A stretch of DNA of 64,000 nucleotides from DAOUJW01 sp034421015 (GCA_034421015.1 DAOUKT010000013.1:1-64000), one strand, 5' to 3'. Positions 40,873 to 50,711 are shown, counted from the stretch's first letter. Notes: a model not told the origin generated them from the letters alone. Program-made: numbers and translations.

Positions 40873-43800
40873 GTGACCTTTCCAACGTACGAAGAGCAGA
40901 TTCAGTCATTCCCCAGTGAGCTGGTGACGGCCTTCAGGGAAGCCAGAGACGTGGTTTCGGAGACCCTCAGCAGCGAGGAGGACTTCAGGTCCTGGGCCGA
41001 CTCCGGCCTCACGATTGCGCGCAGGGCCGGCAGGTCCTGGGAGGCGGCCAGGGAGTACTTCAGGGTCAGCCCCGTTATGCTGCGAGCCCTCCCCTTCAAC
41101 CACTTTCAGCAGTGGGTGTACTGGGGCGGCGCCCTCTCCGAAGATTCCCCGGTCATTGCGGGGACCTACTTCAGAGTCGGGCCGGAGGTCGCAAGGTCAC
41201 TCAAGCCTTGGGACGTGCCTGAATGGGCCCAGATAGGCCGGAAGCTCTACGGCGGCGGAAGGCGTTCCGCGGCCCTCTGCTCCCGCTTCTTCGAGTCCAG
41301 CGGCGATCTCCTCAGCGTGCTCTCATTCAGCGAGTTCCAGCACCTGGTCCTACTGGTGGAGGCCGTCGCGGAGAAGTCCGCAGACGAGGCCATCAACTTC
41401 CTCACCCTGTCCAGGGACGTCCTGCCCTCCCTCAAGGAGGACACCAGGTCGTGCCTGTCCCTGATATCCACGCTGGTAAAGGGGGACTGGAAGCAGGCGT
41501 CGGGAAGCCTGCAGGTAGTGCCGGAGGCGCTGGCGAGGATTGAGAGGGTGGAGCGGGCCCGGTTCCTCGCGCTGGCGGGGCAGGTGGCCGAGGGCAGTGA
41601 GGTTGACGTCCCGCTGTTCCTGCACGAGGGATCAGTCGCCCTTGGCCGTATAGAGGGCTTTGTCCACATGCACGTCCTGAACCTGGCGGAAGCCCTGGCC
41701 AGGGTGGACCCGGGGGTCGTGCCGGACTTCATCAAGGGCGTACCCCAGATTCTCCAGCACGTGAGCGTCAACCAGCTTGAGGCATGGTACGACGCGGGCG
41801 TGGGAATCCTGATGGAGAACGCGGAGGGTGGCGCAGCCTTCTTCAGGGGCGAGTCCGCCCGCTCGGAGGAGATTCTGGAGAAGCTCTCAATGGGCGTGGA
41901 GCTTGGCCGCGTCAAAGAGGTAATCCGAATGTACTGCCGGGCCCTGTCAGCCGTGGACGTGGAGATAGAGGTCTCGTCCGGCGAGACGGCCCAGAACAGG
42001 GGATGGGTGGCCCTGGAGAAGATGATGGAGGAGGGAGCGACTGTTTACCTCCCCAACGTCTCGGAGCGTTTCGGCAACAAGGACGACAACTTCGACTGGT
42101 ACAAGGTGGTGGCCACGCACCAGGTGGCGCACCTGGAGTTTGCCAGCTTCGACTTCTCATTTGAGCAGCCGGCCGCCATATTCTCGGACATGAAGACCCA
42201 GCTCCTCCAGGACGCGGAAGATGCGCCCACTCACTTCAGTGAGAACGGCGACAGTGACGGCGACATGGAAGGAATGGAGCTGCCGGACCTGCACCGCTTC
42301 TTCGCTCTCTTCGATGACGGGGTGCTGGCCAGGGACATCTTCACTGCAGTTGAGGGTTGCCGCATCGACTACAGGGTTCTCGGCGAGTACAAGGGCATAC
42401 GCAAGGCGTACAGATTGGTTCAGGACCAGGCGCTGTCGGAGAGGCCCGTGGTTGAGGAGCTGCGCGCCAGGGAGTCCATGGTTGAGATGCTCATCCGGTT
42501 CAGCCTGCAGCAGGTGGACGACCTGGCCGTTCCGGAGAGGTACTCGGAGTGGGCAAAGGTGCTCTGGGAGATGGTCCAGCCCCTGACCGTGAAGGAAGCG
42601 ACCGTGGAGGACAGCGTCGAGGCCACAATTCGGCTGTACGACCTCATCTCACAGATACCCAACGAGGAGGTGGCCGACGGGGACTGGGACGTTCTCGACA
42701 CCAACGACTTCCAGGACGAACAGCAGGATGCCGAGCCCGAGTGGGGCAACGACAAGATGGACGAGATCCTCAAGAAGCTGCTGGAGACCCAGCCCCCTAA
42801 CCCGGACGCCCAGGGCCAGCCGTACCAGTCTCCGCCCCAGGTGGACTACCGCGGGGACTTCAAGCCGGAGCTGATGCAGCTGATCTCGCTGATAAGGGAC
42901 GCCCAGAAGGAGAGGGGCGCCAAGGGCGAGTCCCTGACCCCGGAGGAGATGGAGCAGCTCCTGGCGGACCTGCAGCAGCAGTCCGTGCTGGCAGAGACGG
43001 GAGAGATTGAAGAGGGCGGGATGTTCGCCCCGGACACCGTTGTGGAGATCGGCTCCAAGGGGTCGCCGGAGGGCGCGGTCAAGCAGATCAACTACCCCTA
43101 CGATCCCGTGTTCGACGAGGAGGAGCGCGGAGGCCCGCTGGAGGCCAAGGAGCCCCGGTCCTACCTCTACGACGAGTGGGACTATCGCATGTCGGACTAC
43201 CGCCCGCGCTGGTGCCTGCTCAGAGAGAAGGAGATGGCCGAGGGCGACGGCACGTTCTTCAACACAACACTTGAGGGCTACTCGCTGCTGGCGTCCCAGA
43301 TCAGGCGCCAGTTTGAGATGGTGGTGCCCCAGGGATTCCGCAAGATCAAGCGGCAGCAGGACGGGGACGAGCTTGAGCTTGACGCCGTCATTGAGGCCAT
43401 TGTGGACAAGCGCTCCGGCACCTCGCCCTCTGAGAAGGTGTACAACCGGCGCAACAAGGTGCAGCGGGACGTGGCCGCGGCCTTCCTGCTGGACATGAGC
43501 GCGTCAACCGCGGAGGCAATCGACGAGACCCGCCGCCTGGCCGACGAGTGGGACGCCCCGGACGACCCGCTGGAGTACATGTTCTGGCTTCGCAGCCGGC
43601 GCGGGGAGGGAATCCGCCGCAGCTACAAGCGCATTGTGGACCTGGAGAAGGAGAGCGTCGTGCTGCTCATCCACGCGCTGGAGACCATCGGCGACACCTA
43701 CGGTATCTACGGCTTCTCAGGCTACGGCCGGGAGAACGTGGACTTCTTCGTCATCAAGGACATCAACGAGGCGCTGTCCGACAGGGTGAAGCGGCGAATC

Positions 43801-44154
43801 GACAAGGTCTCGCCCCTGCAGGCAACCCGCATGGGGCCGGCCATTCGCCACACCATCACCAAGCTGGAGAAGCAGGAGGCGCGCACCAAGTTCTTCTTCC
43901 TCATCAGCGACGGCAGGCCCCAGGACCGGGGCTACAGCCGCGAGGGCGTTGAGAAGGAGTACGCCATCCACGACACCCGCCTGGCGCTGACGGAGGCCCG
44001 CCAGAAGGGCATAATCCCCTTCTGCCTGACTGTCGACAAGGAGGGCCACGACTATCTGCGGGCTATGTGCCAGGACATGGGCTACGAGGTGCTGGCCGAC
44101 ATCCACGCCCTGCCCAAGCGTCTGCCCACACTGTATCGCAGCCTGACGGTCTAG
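40873..44154 (+). CDS. Very large VWA-domain protein, CbbO/NorD-type partner of the AAA+ ATPase
   Basis: 1093 residues from GTG. The C-terminal ~250 residues are a von Willebrand A domain with the MIDAS motif LDMSASTAEA (DxSxS, near residue 875), a threonine/aspartate second loop (MGPAIRHT) and LISDGRPQDRGYS. The middle ~620-770 is an acidic, Gln/Pro-rich linker. The first ~600 residues are all-helical with no clear family, apart from NorD-like features (EGCRIDYRVLGEYKGIRKAY). CbbO and NorD proteins are usually about 630-780 residues, so this one has an extra ~300-400. Its stop codon overlaps that of the convergent WD40 gene on one CTAG. Confidence 0.88.
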   Translation: MTFPTYEEQIQSFPSELVTAFREARDVVSETLSSEEDFRSWADSGLTIARRAGRSWEAAREYFRVSPVMLRALPFNHFQQWVYWGGALSEDSPVIAGTYFRVGPEVARSLKPWDVPEWAQIGRKLYGGGRRSAALCSRFFESSGDLLSVLSFSEFQHLVLLVEAVAEKSADEAINFLTLSRDVLPSLKEDTRSCLSLISTLVKGDWKQASGSLQVVPEALARIERVERARFLALAGQVAEGSEVDVPLFLHEGSVALGRIEGFVHMHVLNLAEALARVDPGVVPDFIKGVPQILQHVSVNQLEAWYDAGVGILMENAEGGAAFFRGESARSEEILEKLSMGVELGRVKEVIRMYCRALSAVDVEIEVSSGETAQNRGWVALEKMMEEGATVYLPNVSERFGNKDDNFDWYKVVATHQVAHLEFASFDFSFEQPAAIFSDMKTQLLQDAEDAPTHFSENGDSDGDMEGMELPDLHRFFALFDDGVLARDIFTAVEGCRIDYRVLGEYKGIRKAYRLVQDQALSERPVVEELRARESMVEMLIRFSLQQVDDLAVPERYSEWAKVLWEMVQPLTVKEATVEDSVEATIRLYDLISQIPNEEVADGDWDVLDTNDFQDEQQDAEPEWGNDKMDEILKKLLETQPPNPDAQGQPYQSPPQVDYRGDFKPELMQLISLIRDAQKERGAKGESLTPEEMEQLLADLQQQSVLAETGEIEEGGMFAPDTVVEIGSKGSPEGAVKQINYPYDPVFDEEERGGPLEAKEPRSYLYDEWDYRMSDYRPRWCLLREKEMAEGDGTFFNTTLEGYSLLASQIRRQFEMVVPQGFRKIKRQQDGDELELDAVIEAIVDKRSGTSPSEKVYNRRNKVQRDVAAAFLLDMSASTAEAIDETRRLADEWDAPDDPLEYMFWLRSRRGEGIRRSYKRIVDLEKESVVLLIHALETIGDTYGIYGFSGYGRENVDFFVIKDINEALSDRVKRRIDKVSPLQATRMGPAIRHTITKLEKQEARTKFFFLISDGRPQDRGYSREGVEKEYAIHDTRLALTEARQKGIIPFCLTVDKEGHDYLRAMCQDMGYEVLADIHALPKRLPTLYRSLTV

Positions 44155-45032
44155 GCCTCCAGCGCCCAGACTCTGAGCATTCCGTCTGCGCTGACAGCCG
44201 CAACCCTGGTCCCGTCCGGAGAGGCCGCGACGCCGTACATGCCCTTGATTCCAGTGTAGGCCGCGGCCACCTCCTCCAGTGTCTGGGCGTCCAGCAGCCG
44301 CACGCCTCCGGCAACGGAGCACATCAGGAGACCCGTCCCCGGCACGACCGCCACGGAGTTCGGGCCACCTCCCTTTAGCTGATTCGAGGCCACAGTCTCG
44401 TAGCTGCCGGAATCCAGCATTGCAAGCTGTCCTTCATAGGTCGAGTAGAGTAGCTGCCCATCCGGCATGAATAGGCATCCGGTTGCAGCCTGGCCTGGAG
44501 CTTCAATCTCCTGGACAACGCTTCTGGACCCAACGTCCCAGACCTTGATCACGTTGCCGAAACCGGAGGTCGCCAGCCGCTCGCCATCGGGTGAGAAGCT
44601 GACGCACGTTACATGCTTCGGATGAGCGACTATAACTTCCAGACTCTCGCCCCCATTGGCCCAGAACCCGACACGACCATCATAGGATGAGGTTACCCCC
44701 AGCTCTCCATCTGGAGAGAACGCCGAAGCCGCGAGGGTGTTCCGATGACCCGTAAGCCTGACTTTCTGCTCTCCCGAATTCCAGTCCCACACGATTGCGG
44801 TCCTGTCCGTGGAGCCGGTCAGCAGCAGACTAGTATCCGGGGAGATGGCCGCCGAGTTTACGCTCTTCTCGTGGCCCGAAAAAGTGCGGACGAGATCGTA
44901 ATCGGGCACAGACCATACCTTTGCCAGCGCATCCATTCCCGTAGTGACAACTTCGCTGCCATCAGGGGTGAAAGACACGGCCTGCGCGTGCCTGGGGTGC
45001 GCCTTTGTCTCCGTGATCAGCTCAAGTTTCAT
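44151..45032 (-). CDS. WD40-repeat beta-propeller protein
   Basis: 293 residues forming about seven WD40 blades, for example HAQAVSFTPDGSEVVTTGMD, SVNSAAISPDTSLLLTGSTD and HVTCVSFSPDGERLATSG. There is no signal peptide, so it is cytoplasmic. Binding partners are unknown. It lies 38 bases downstream of cinA on the same strand and may belong to the ABC-cinA unit. Confidence 0.88.
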   Translation of the reverse strand: MKLELITETKAHPRHAQAVSFTPDGSEVVTTGMDALAKVWSVPDYDLVRTFSGHEKSVNSAAISPDTSLLLTGSTDRTAIVWDWNSGEQKVRLTGHRNTLAASAFSPDGELGVTSSYDGRVGFWANGGESLEVIVAHPKHVTCVSFSPDGERLATSGFGNVIKVWDVGSRSVVQEIEAPGQAATGCLFMPDGQLLYSTYEGQLAMLDSGSYETVASNQLKGGGPNSVAVVPGTGLLMCSVAGGVRLLDAQTLEEVAAAYTGIKGMYGVAASPDGTRVAAVSADGMLRVWALEA

Positions 45033-45070
45033 CTGATCCCTCCATTTGAAATGTGCTGCCTGAAGGCCGT

Positions 45071-46306
45071 CTACCTACCCGGACTGCGGACGAGGTTCCA
45101 AAGCTCCATCAACGCCTGTACAGCGGCCCTCTGCTTGACCAGCGGCCTCTGAGGCGGAAAACGGCGGCTGTTAGAGAATACGCCGTCTTTGGATGCCAGG
45201 CCTATGTGAACAGTCCCCACAGGCTGTCCCTCAAGCTCGTCCGGGCCAGCAACGCCTGTGATGCCTATGCCCAGGTCAGCTCCCAAGCGCTCCCTGCAGG
45301 CCCGGGCCATGTCTGCGGCCACCTCCGGGCTGACCACGCCGTGCTCCCGAATCAGCGCCGCATCCACGCCCCAGGCCTCCTTGACCTCGTTTGTGTATGA
45401 CACAACGCCGCCAAGGAAGTAGGCGGAGCTTCCCGGGATCTGTGTGATGGTGTGGGCCAGGAATCCCCCTGTGCAAGACTCCATTGTCGCCAGCGTCATG
45501 CCGCGCCGCCTTAGCTCCTTCCCCACCTGCTCCTCCAACGCCTGGTCGTCAACGCCCCAGATGTTGCCTTCCAGGTGGCGTCTCACCTCCTGCTCCACCG
45601 GCTGAATCAACCTCTCGGCCTCCTCGTCGCTGTGGGCCCTGACCCTGATCCTGATCTGGACGCCCTGCCACTGGGCGTACATCCCAAGCTCGACGTCCGG
45701 CAGGTTGAACAGAGGGGCGATCATCTCGTTGATGACCGACTCCCCCAGGCCGTAGGTCTTCAGAGAGCGCGTCTTGATTGCCGGACCAGTCGCGAGGGGC
45801 CTGAGGCGGGGCTGCACCTCCGACTCCCACATGCGGTGAAGCTCGAAGGGTGGGCCGGGCATTGCCACGATTATCTTGCCATCGTTCTCAACCCACCAGC
45901 CCGGAGCCGTGCCCACGGCGTTGTGAACCGTCTGGCCGGACGGAATGAGGTTGGCCTGCTTGACGTTGGCGTTGGCCATCGTAAAGCCCCTCTGCCGGAA
46001 GGTCTCCTGCAGCCACTCCAGGGTCTGCGCATCGATGTACAGGTCTTCTCCCAGCAACTGAGCGATGGCCTCGCGCGTCAGGTCGTCGTCCGTTGGGCCG
46101 AGGCCGCCGGTGGTCAGGATGAGGTCTGAGCGCTGCCGGGCGTGGCGCAGGGCGTTGACCAGCGCGTCAAGGTCGTCTCTAGCGGAGGTGATTCCCTGCA
46201 GCTCAATGCCCATTGCGGGCAGCTGCGCCGCCAGGTACTGGGAGTTGGTGTCCACCAACTCTCCCATGAGGATCTCCGTGCCGACGGAGATTATGTCCGC
46301 CTTCAC
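45071..46306 (-). CDS. cinA: CinA: ADP-ribose pyrophosphatase/NMN amidohydrolase
   Basis: 411-residue two-domain protein. The N-terminal molybdopterin-binding-like COG1058 domain shows ADIISVGTEILMGELVDTNSQY and TTGGLGPTDDDLTREA. The C-terminal PncC domain shows MTLATMESCTGGFLAHTITQIPGSS and GITGVAGPDE. CinA recycles NMN, and is competence-induced in some Gram-positives, which fits the comEC/comEA/dprA set. It is 8 bases from the DUF4340 gene. Confidence 0.94.
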   Translation of the reverse strand: MKADIISVGTEILMGELVDTNSQYLAAQLPAMGIELQGITSARDDLDALVNALRHARQRSDLILTTGGLGPTDDDLTREAIAQLLGEDLYIDAQTLEWLQETFRQRGFTMANANVKQANLIPSGQTVHNAVGTAPGWWVENDGKIIVAMPGPPFELHRMWESEVQPRLRPLATGPAIKTRSLKTYGLGESVINEMIAPLFNLPDVELGMYAQWQGVQIRIRVRAHSDEEAERLIQPVEQEVRRHLEGNIWGVDDQALEEQVGKELRRRGMTLATMESCTGGFLAHTITQIPGSSAYFLGGVVSYTNEVKEAWGVDAALIREHGVVSPEVAADMARACRERLGADLGIGITGVAGPDELEGQPVGTVHIGLASKDGVFSNSRRFPPQRPLVKQRAAVQALMELWNLVRSPGR

Positions 46307-46314
46307 GGCCGGCC

Positions 46315-47298
46315 TCAGCTTCCCGTGGCGTCGGAGCCGGATGCCGGCAGGCGGGATACAATGGATTGAATGCCCTCAATCCAGTCGGCGTTGACGGTGT
46401 AGATGTCCAGGATGACCTCTTCACGCTGCGTCTGTCCGTAGTAGGCGGAGCCGTCCTCCGTCGCGTCTCCAAAGCGCATGATGGTTGACGAGGTGTACCG
46501 AACGCCATCCTCCCGGACCTCAGTAGTGCGAATAAGCATTTCGATGGCTGGCTCCTCCAGCCCGAACTCCTCCAGGTCCGCGGGGCCGTAGGCGGCCAGG
46601 GCCTGCTCCGGCCGCTCCAGGGCAGCGATGAGCTCGTCCACTATCTCCTGCTCGACCGGGACAGTCTCGTCGTCCTTCAGATGCCAGCCTTCCTCGCCCT
46701 CGACGATGAAAACCACTCCATCCGGCGTTTCAAACCGGAACTCCAGGAGAAACTCGGCGGTGGTGTCGTAGTACCACTCCGGGAACGGCGGCTCGTGTAT
46801 CAGGCGCGTATGGACGTCCTTCCAGCTGTTCACAATGGTGTAGAGCTGCGGGAACCCGTCGATCTGGCCGTAGAAGCCGACCTCGTCGGGGGTTGGGAGT
46901 CCCAGGAGGACCGTGATTGTCCTGCCGTCCTTGAGGTCGATCTCGATGGTGGTCTCAGGAGACGCCAGGCCATAGGGCGCCAGGTCCCCGGGCGCTTCGT
47001 CCAGGAGCCGCCTTGTCTTGGGGCCGCTCAGCAGAAGGGTGACGCCGCCCCAGCGGTCGAGGCCCACGGGCAGGCCGTCCGGGCTGTCCATTCTCCAGCG
47101 GTCTCCGTGGTCGAGGAAGAACACGGCCTCTTCGCCCCGGTCCTGGATGTGGATGCGTGTCATGTCGTTGATATCGACGTTGTAGAACCAGGGCGGCTCC
47201 TCATCGGCCTCCGGCTGCCGCCCGACCTGAACGAAAAGGACGTAGCCTGCCACCATGATGAGGGCAATTACCAGGACTATGGAGGTGCGTACGCTCAC
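46315..47298 (-). CDS. DUF4340 protein linked to Gld-type ABC system
   Basis: 327 residues: one N-terminal membrane helix (about 5-24), then an extracytoplasmic beta-rich region with the DUF4340 pattern (ITVLLGLPTPDEVGFYGQ, a measure of peptide-binding-like repeats; LAPYGLASPETTIEI). DUF4340 proteins occur next to GldG/GldA-type ABC transporters, as here (9-base gap). Function unknown; the context suggests an extracellular subunit. Confidence 0.85.
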   Translation of the reverse strand: MSVRTSIVLVIALIMVAGYVLFVQVGRQPEADEEPPWFYNVDINDMTRIHIQDRGEEAVFFLDHGDRWRMDSPDGLPVGLDRWGGVTLLLSGPKTRRLLDEAPGDLAPYGLASPETTIEIDLKDGRTITVLLGLPTPDEVGFYGQIDGFPQLYTIVNSWKDVHTRLIHEPPFPEWYYDTTAEFLLEFRFETPDGVVFIVEGEEGWHLKDDETVPVEQEIVDELIAALERPEQALAAYGPADLEEFGLEEPAIEMLIRTTEVREDGVRYTSSTIMRFGDATEDGSAYYGQTQREEVILDIYTVNADWIEGIQSIVSRLPASGSDATGS

Positions 47299-47307
47299 GG
47301 CTTCAGC

Positions 47308-49035
47308 TCATCGTCTGCGCCACCAGGCAATGCCTGCCAGCAGCACAATGCCGGTGGGCATGAGGAACCAGCTTGAGTAGCGTATGAAGTCGAACTCGCG
47401 CTGGTCGATTACCAGCTGCCGGAAGGCCACGGGCTTCGCCCTGATGGAGATGAGGTCATACTTCTGGGCCAGCCAGCCAACGGAGTTGAGGAAAAGGTCG
47501 CTGTTGCTGAGGGCATAGTAGAACTGGTTGGCAGCGAAGTCGGAGTCGCCGTAGACAATGATGTAGGTTCGCTGCTCCTCCTGGGTCGGGTCCGGCTGCA
47601 CAGGCGGCTGGCCGACGGGCGCCAGGGCCTCCACCACCATGCCGATGGGTAGCGGCCCGGGTATGTCCCCCTCCAGAGCGCAGCTTGAGGAGTCCGGGTC
47701 CGTGGTCACGCAGCTGAACAGGGACGTCGCGGCCAGAGGGACCAGATTGATGTTCAACTGGTCAGGGTTGGGGGGCAGACCTTCAGGCGCCCTCTCAATG
47801 ATGTCCTGAACGCCCGTGGCATGGGTGAAGAAGCTGTCGTCCAGGGGCTTGGTTATGGGATGTTCCTGGTTGTAGTCCGAGCGCCGTATGATGGGGCTTC
47901 TGGGGTCGGTGGTGACAGAGCTTCCCACGTCTACGATGGTCCCCGCCGGCACGTGGATGCCCCAGTTGTTGAGTATCTTGTTGAGCTGCGGGTTGACGGC
48001 GTCGTCCAGGAGGAACATGGCCCGTCCGCCGTCTCTCAGGTACGCCTCGATCTTGTCCCGCTCGTCCACAAGGAAGCTGCCCGAGGGACCTGCGACTATG
48101 AGCACGGCGGCGTCGGACGGTATGGCTTCCACCTGCTTCAGGTTCAGAGTCCTGACGGCGTAGTTGTCGCCCAGCAGCCCGCTCCTGGCAAAGCCGAAAC
48201 CGCCGCTCTCCTCATCCAGGTCGGCGGTGTTGCGCTCGCCGTGGCCCGTCGTGAAGTACACAACCTTTTGCTGCTCGCCGGTGGAGATCAGGAGGGCGCT
48301 CACCAGGTCCTGCTCCGATAGCACGAACTCCTCTCCAAAGAAGAACGGTGTCAGGAGGTACGGGTTGAGGTCCGACTCCTCGGCCTGGAAGACGATGGTG
48401 GGATACTCGCTGATGCCGTCCTGACGGGCGCGCGCCGGTGTCAGGTCCGGGTCGATGAACTCATAGTTGAAGTCCCTGTTGCGGCGGTTGAACTCGTACA
48501 GGAAGTCCTCCGCCTGACGCTTGATGCTCACCTGCCGGGCGTCGTCCGGGGCTGTGTAGACACGGGCGTTCACCCTCTGGTTCATCTCTTCAAGGACCTT
48601 CACGGTCTGGGGCGCGAGGGTGAACTGGCGGGTGGCCGTCAAATCAATGCGTGCGGAGTTGGAGAAGGAGATGAACCCCAACAGAATCAGGATCAGCATG
48701 AATGCGACCACCATGACGATGGTGTTGGCCGCGTACCGGCCGCTCCGGGCGGTGAGGGCGTCCCGGACCGTGCGCAGGTGGGTCAGGATGGGGATCGCCA
48801 GCATCACCAGGGCGATTCCTATGAGTACGAGTCCGGGAGTGCGCAGCTCCGGCACGGTCAGCCAGACGACAAGCCCGCCTATCAGTATCACCACCCCGGC
48901 AAGGGAGAGGGTGAGCGCCCCTTCGACAAGCGCGGTGGCTATGCTTCGGGGCGAAAGGCGCGATGTCAGCCCTTCGGTCTGGGCGGACTGCTGCTCTTCG
49001 CTCTGGCGCCGTACCCTTCTGCGGTCCCCCTGCAT
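47308..49035 (-). CDS. GldG-like ABC auxiliary membrane protein
   Basis: 575 residues. Two membrane helices near the N-terminus (~35-60 and 65-85), a third at ~105-125, a long extracytoplasmic domain of the GldG/ABC_transp_aux type (VLEEMNQRVNARVYTAPDD, YFTTGHGERNTADLD, ILIVAGP-type segment, DDAVNPQLNKILNNWGI) and a C-terminal helix. In Flavobacterium, GldG works with GldA and GldF in gliding and secretion. Here it is 1 base from the permease gene. Confidence 0.88.
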   Translation of the reverse strand: MQGDRRRVRRQSEEQQSAQTEGLTSRLSPRSIATALVEGALTLSLAGVVILIGGLVVWLTVPELRTPGLVLIGIALVMLAIPILTHLRTVRDALTARSGRYAANTIVMVVAFMLILILLGFISFSNSARIDLTATRQFTLAPQTVKVLEEMNQRVNARVYTAPDDARQVSIKRQAEDFLYEFNRRNRDFNYEFIDPDLTPARARQDGISEYPTIVFQAEESDLNPYLLTPFFFGEEFVLSEQDLVSALLISTGEQQKVVYFTTGHGERNTADLDEESGGFGFARSGLLGDNYAVRTLNLKQVEAIPSDAAVLIVAGPSGSFLVDERDKIEAYLRDGGRAMFLLDDAVNPQLNKILNNWGIHVPAGTIVDVGSSVTTDPRSPIIRRSDYNQEHPITKPLDDSFFTHATGVQDIIERAPEGLPPNPDQLNINLVPLAATSLFSCVTTDPDSSSCALEGDIPGPLPIGMVVEALAPVGQPPVQPDPTQEEQRTYIIVYGDSDFAANQFYYALSNSDLFLNSVGWLAQKYDLISIRAKPVAFRQLVIDQREFDFIRYSSWFLMPTGIVLLAGIAWWRRR

Positions 49036-49036
49036 A

Positions 49037-49750
49037 CTATCTCCACCTCCGGGATTCCAGGGAGCGCACGGTGAGGAACAGCAGGAAGGCGGTGAAGACC
49101 ACGTAGAAGACTATGTGGTGTGTGTCTATCACGCCTCTGGAGAAGTCCTCGAAGTGGTTGGTCAGGGATATCTGGATAACAATCTCCGAGAAGATGCCGC
49201 TGACGTAGGTGGAGGCCAGGTCCACAACCGACAGGATGAGCAGGATGCCCATCGCCACCACCGCTGAGAGTATCTGGTTGGCGGACAGGGACGAGGCGAA
49301 AAGCCCAACGGACAGGGTGGCCATGCCGAAGAGAACAAGTCCCAGATAGCCGCTGAGGATGGGGCCGGCGTCCGGCGTTCCAAACCAGAACAGCATCAGG
49401 ACCAGGTAGGCCGTGGGCACGAGGATAGACACCAGGCTTGCCAGCGCCGCCAGGAACTTGCCCAGCACAATCTCGTAGTCCCGGATGGGCGCCGTCATCA
49501 GAAGCTCCAGTGTCCCCAGCTTCTGCTCCTCCGCAAGCAACCGCATTGTGATCACCGGCGAGAGGAGGGCGAATATCAGGGTGCTGGGCACCAGGTATCC
49601 CCTGATGGTGGCCTCCGGCAGAATTCCGCTGATACTGGTCACAAAGTAGTAGGCCGCCAGCCCTGCGTAGACGGCCATGATGATGTAGGCCATTGGGGAA
49701 GCGAAGTAGGTCTTGGTCTCCTTCCAGGCTATGGTGAGGGTGTTCTTCAT
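49037..49750 (-). CDS. ABC-2 type permease (GldF-like)
   Basis: 237-residue polytopic protein with six predicted helices. It begins KNTLTIAWKETKTYFASPMAY, the usual opening of this permease family, and has EEQKLGTLELLMTAPIRDYEIVLGKF, the amphipathic coupling region, cited for its EEQKLGTLELLMTAP core. It forms a complete transporter with the ATPase encoded 1 base upstream and GldG downstream. The substrate is unknown. Confidence 0.9.
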   Translation of the reverse strand: MKNTLTIAWKETKTYFASPMAYIIMAVYAGLAAYYFVTSISGILPEATIRGYLVPSTLIFALLSPVITMRLLAEEQKLGTLELLMTAPIRDYEIVLGKFLAALASLVSILVPTAYLVLMLFWFGTPDAGPILSGYLGLVLFGMATLSVGLFASSLSANQILSAVVAMGILLILSVVDLASTYVSGIFSEIVIQISLTNHFEDFSRGVIDTHHIVFYVVFTAFLLFLTVRSLESRRWR

Positions 49751-49751
49751 T

Positions 49752-50711
49752 CTACTCGGACTCCGTGGCCGTCAGTCGCAGGAATATCTCCTCCAGGCTC
49801 ATCTGTATGGGTTGCAGCTTCAGGAGGCCCCAGCCCTGACCGATAACCAGGGCAGCTATCTCCTCTCCGACCACGGCCCCTGCGTTGGACTCGATGTAGT
49901 AGCTGGACACGTCGCCTTCGCCGGTGCGCCTGACCTCACGCACACCCTGAACGTTGCGCAGGGCCGTCATCACCTGGGCCGCGGGCCCGCGGATGTCCGC
50001 CTCTATGCGCTCGGTCCCCCTGAGCCGCTCCGAGAGGTTCTCCGGCTTGTCGATGGCGACCACCTGTCCTTCGTGGATGATGATCACCCTGTCGCAGACC
50101 ATGCTGACCTCCGGCAGGATGTGGGTGCTGAGGATGACGGTGTGGTCGCCGCCGAACCCCTTGATGAGGCTCCGGGTCTCCACCACCTGTATGGGGTCAA
50201 TGCCGATGGTCGGCTCGTCCATGATGAGCACTTCCGGCTCGTGAAGGATGGCCTGGGCTATGCCGACGCGCTGCCGGAACCCCTTGGACAGCTTGCCAAT
50301 AAGGGAGGACTGGTACTCTCCCAGCCGCGTGATCTCGATGACCTCTTCGATACGCCGCTTCCGCCAGCCCTTGTCCATGCCACGAATGTTGCCCAGGAAG
50401 TCCAGGTAGTCCTCAACCGTCATCTCCGTGTAGAGAGGCACGGTCTCCGGCAGGTAGCCGATGCGCCTGCGAGCTTCCAGGGAGTTGTCCACGACGTCAA
50501 AACCGGCCACCTTAGCCGTCCCGGACGTGGGCGGCATGAAGCCGGTGAGGATGCGCATTGTGGTGGTCTTGCCAGCTGCGTTGGGTCCAAGAAAGCCCAG
50601 GATTTCGCCCTTGTTGACGGTGAAGCTGATGCCCTCAATGGCGGGATAGTCGCCGTAGAACTTGGTGAGGTTATCCACCTCAATCATTGTGGACTGGGTT
50701 GTGTCTTCCAT
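49752..50711 (-). CDS. ABC transporter ATP-binding protein (GldA-like)
   Basis: 319 residues. Walker A is GFLGPNAAGKTTTMR, the Q-loop is YLPETVPLY, the signature is SKGFRQRVGIAQ (a common variant of LSGGQ in this group), Walker B is VLIMDEPTIGIDP, and the switch His is in ILSTHILPE. A C-terminal ~90-residue extension typical of DUF4162 follows. First gene of the operon, with a promoter at 50759-50788. Confidence 0.93.
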   Translation of the reverse strand: MEDTTQSTMIEVDNLTKFYGDYPAIEGISFTVNKGEILGFLGPNAAGKTTTMRILTGFMPPTSGTAKVAGFDVVDNSLEARRRIGYLPETVPLYTEMTVEDYLDFLGNIRGMDKGWRKRRIEEVIEITRLGEYQSSLIGKLSKGFRQRVGIAQAILHEPEVLIMDEPTIGIDPIQVVETRSLIKGFGGDHTVILSTHILPEVSMVCDRVIIIHEGQVVAIDKPENLSERLRGTERIEADIRGPAAQVMTALRNVQGVREVRRTGEGDVSSYYIESNAGAVVGEEIAALVIGQGWGLLKLQPIQMSLEEIFLRLTATESE

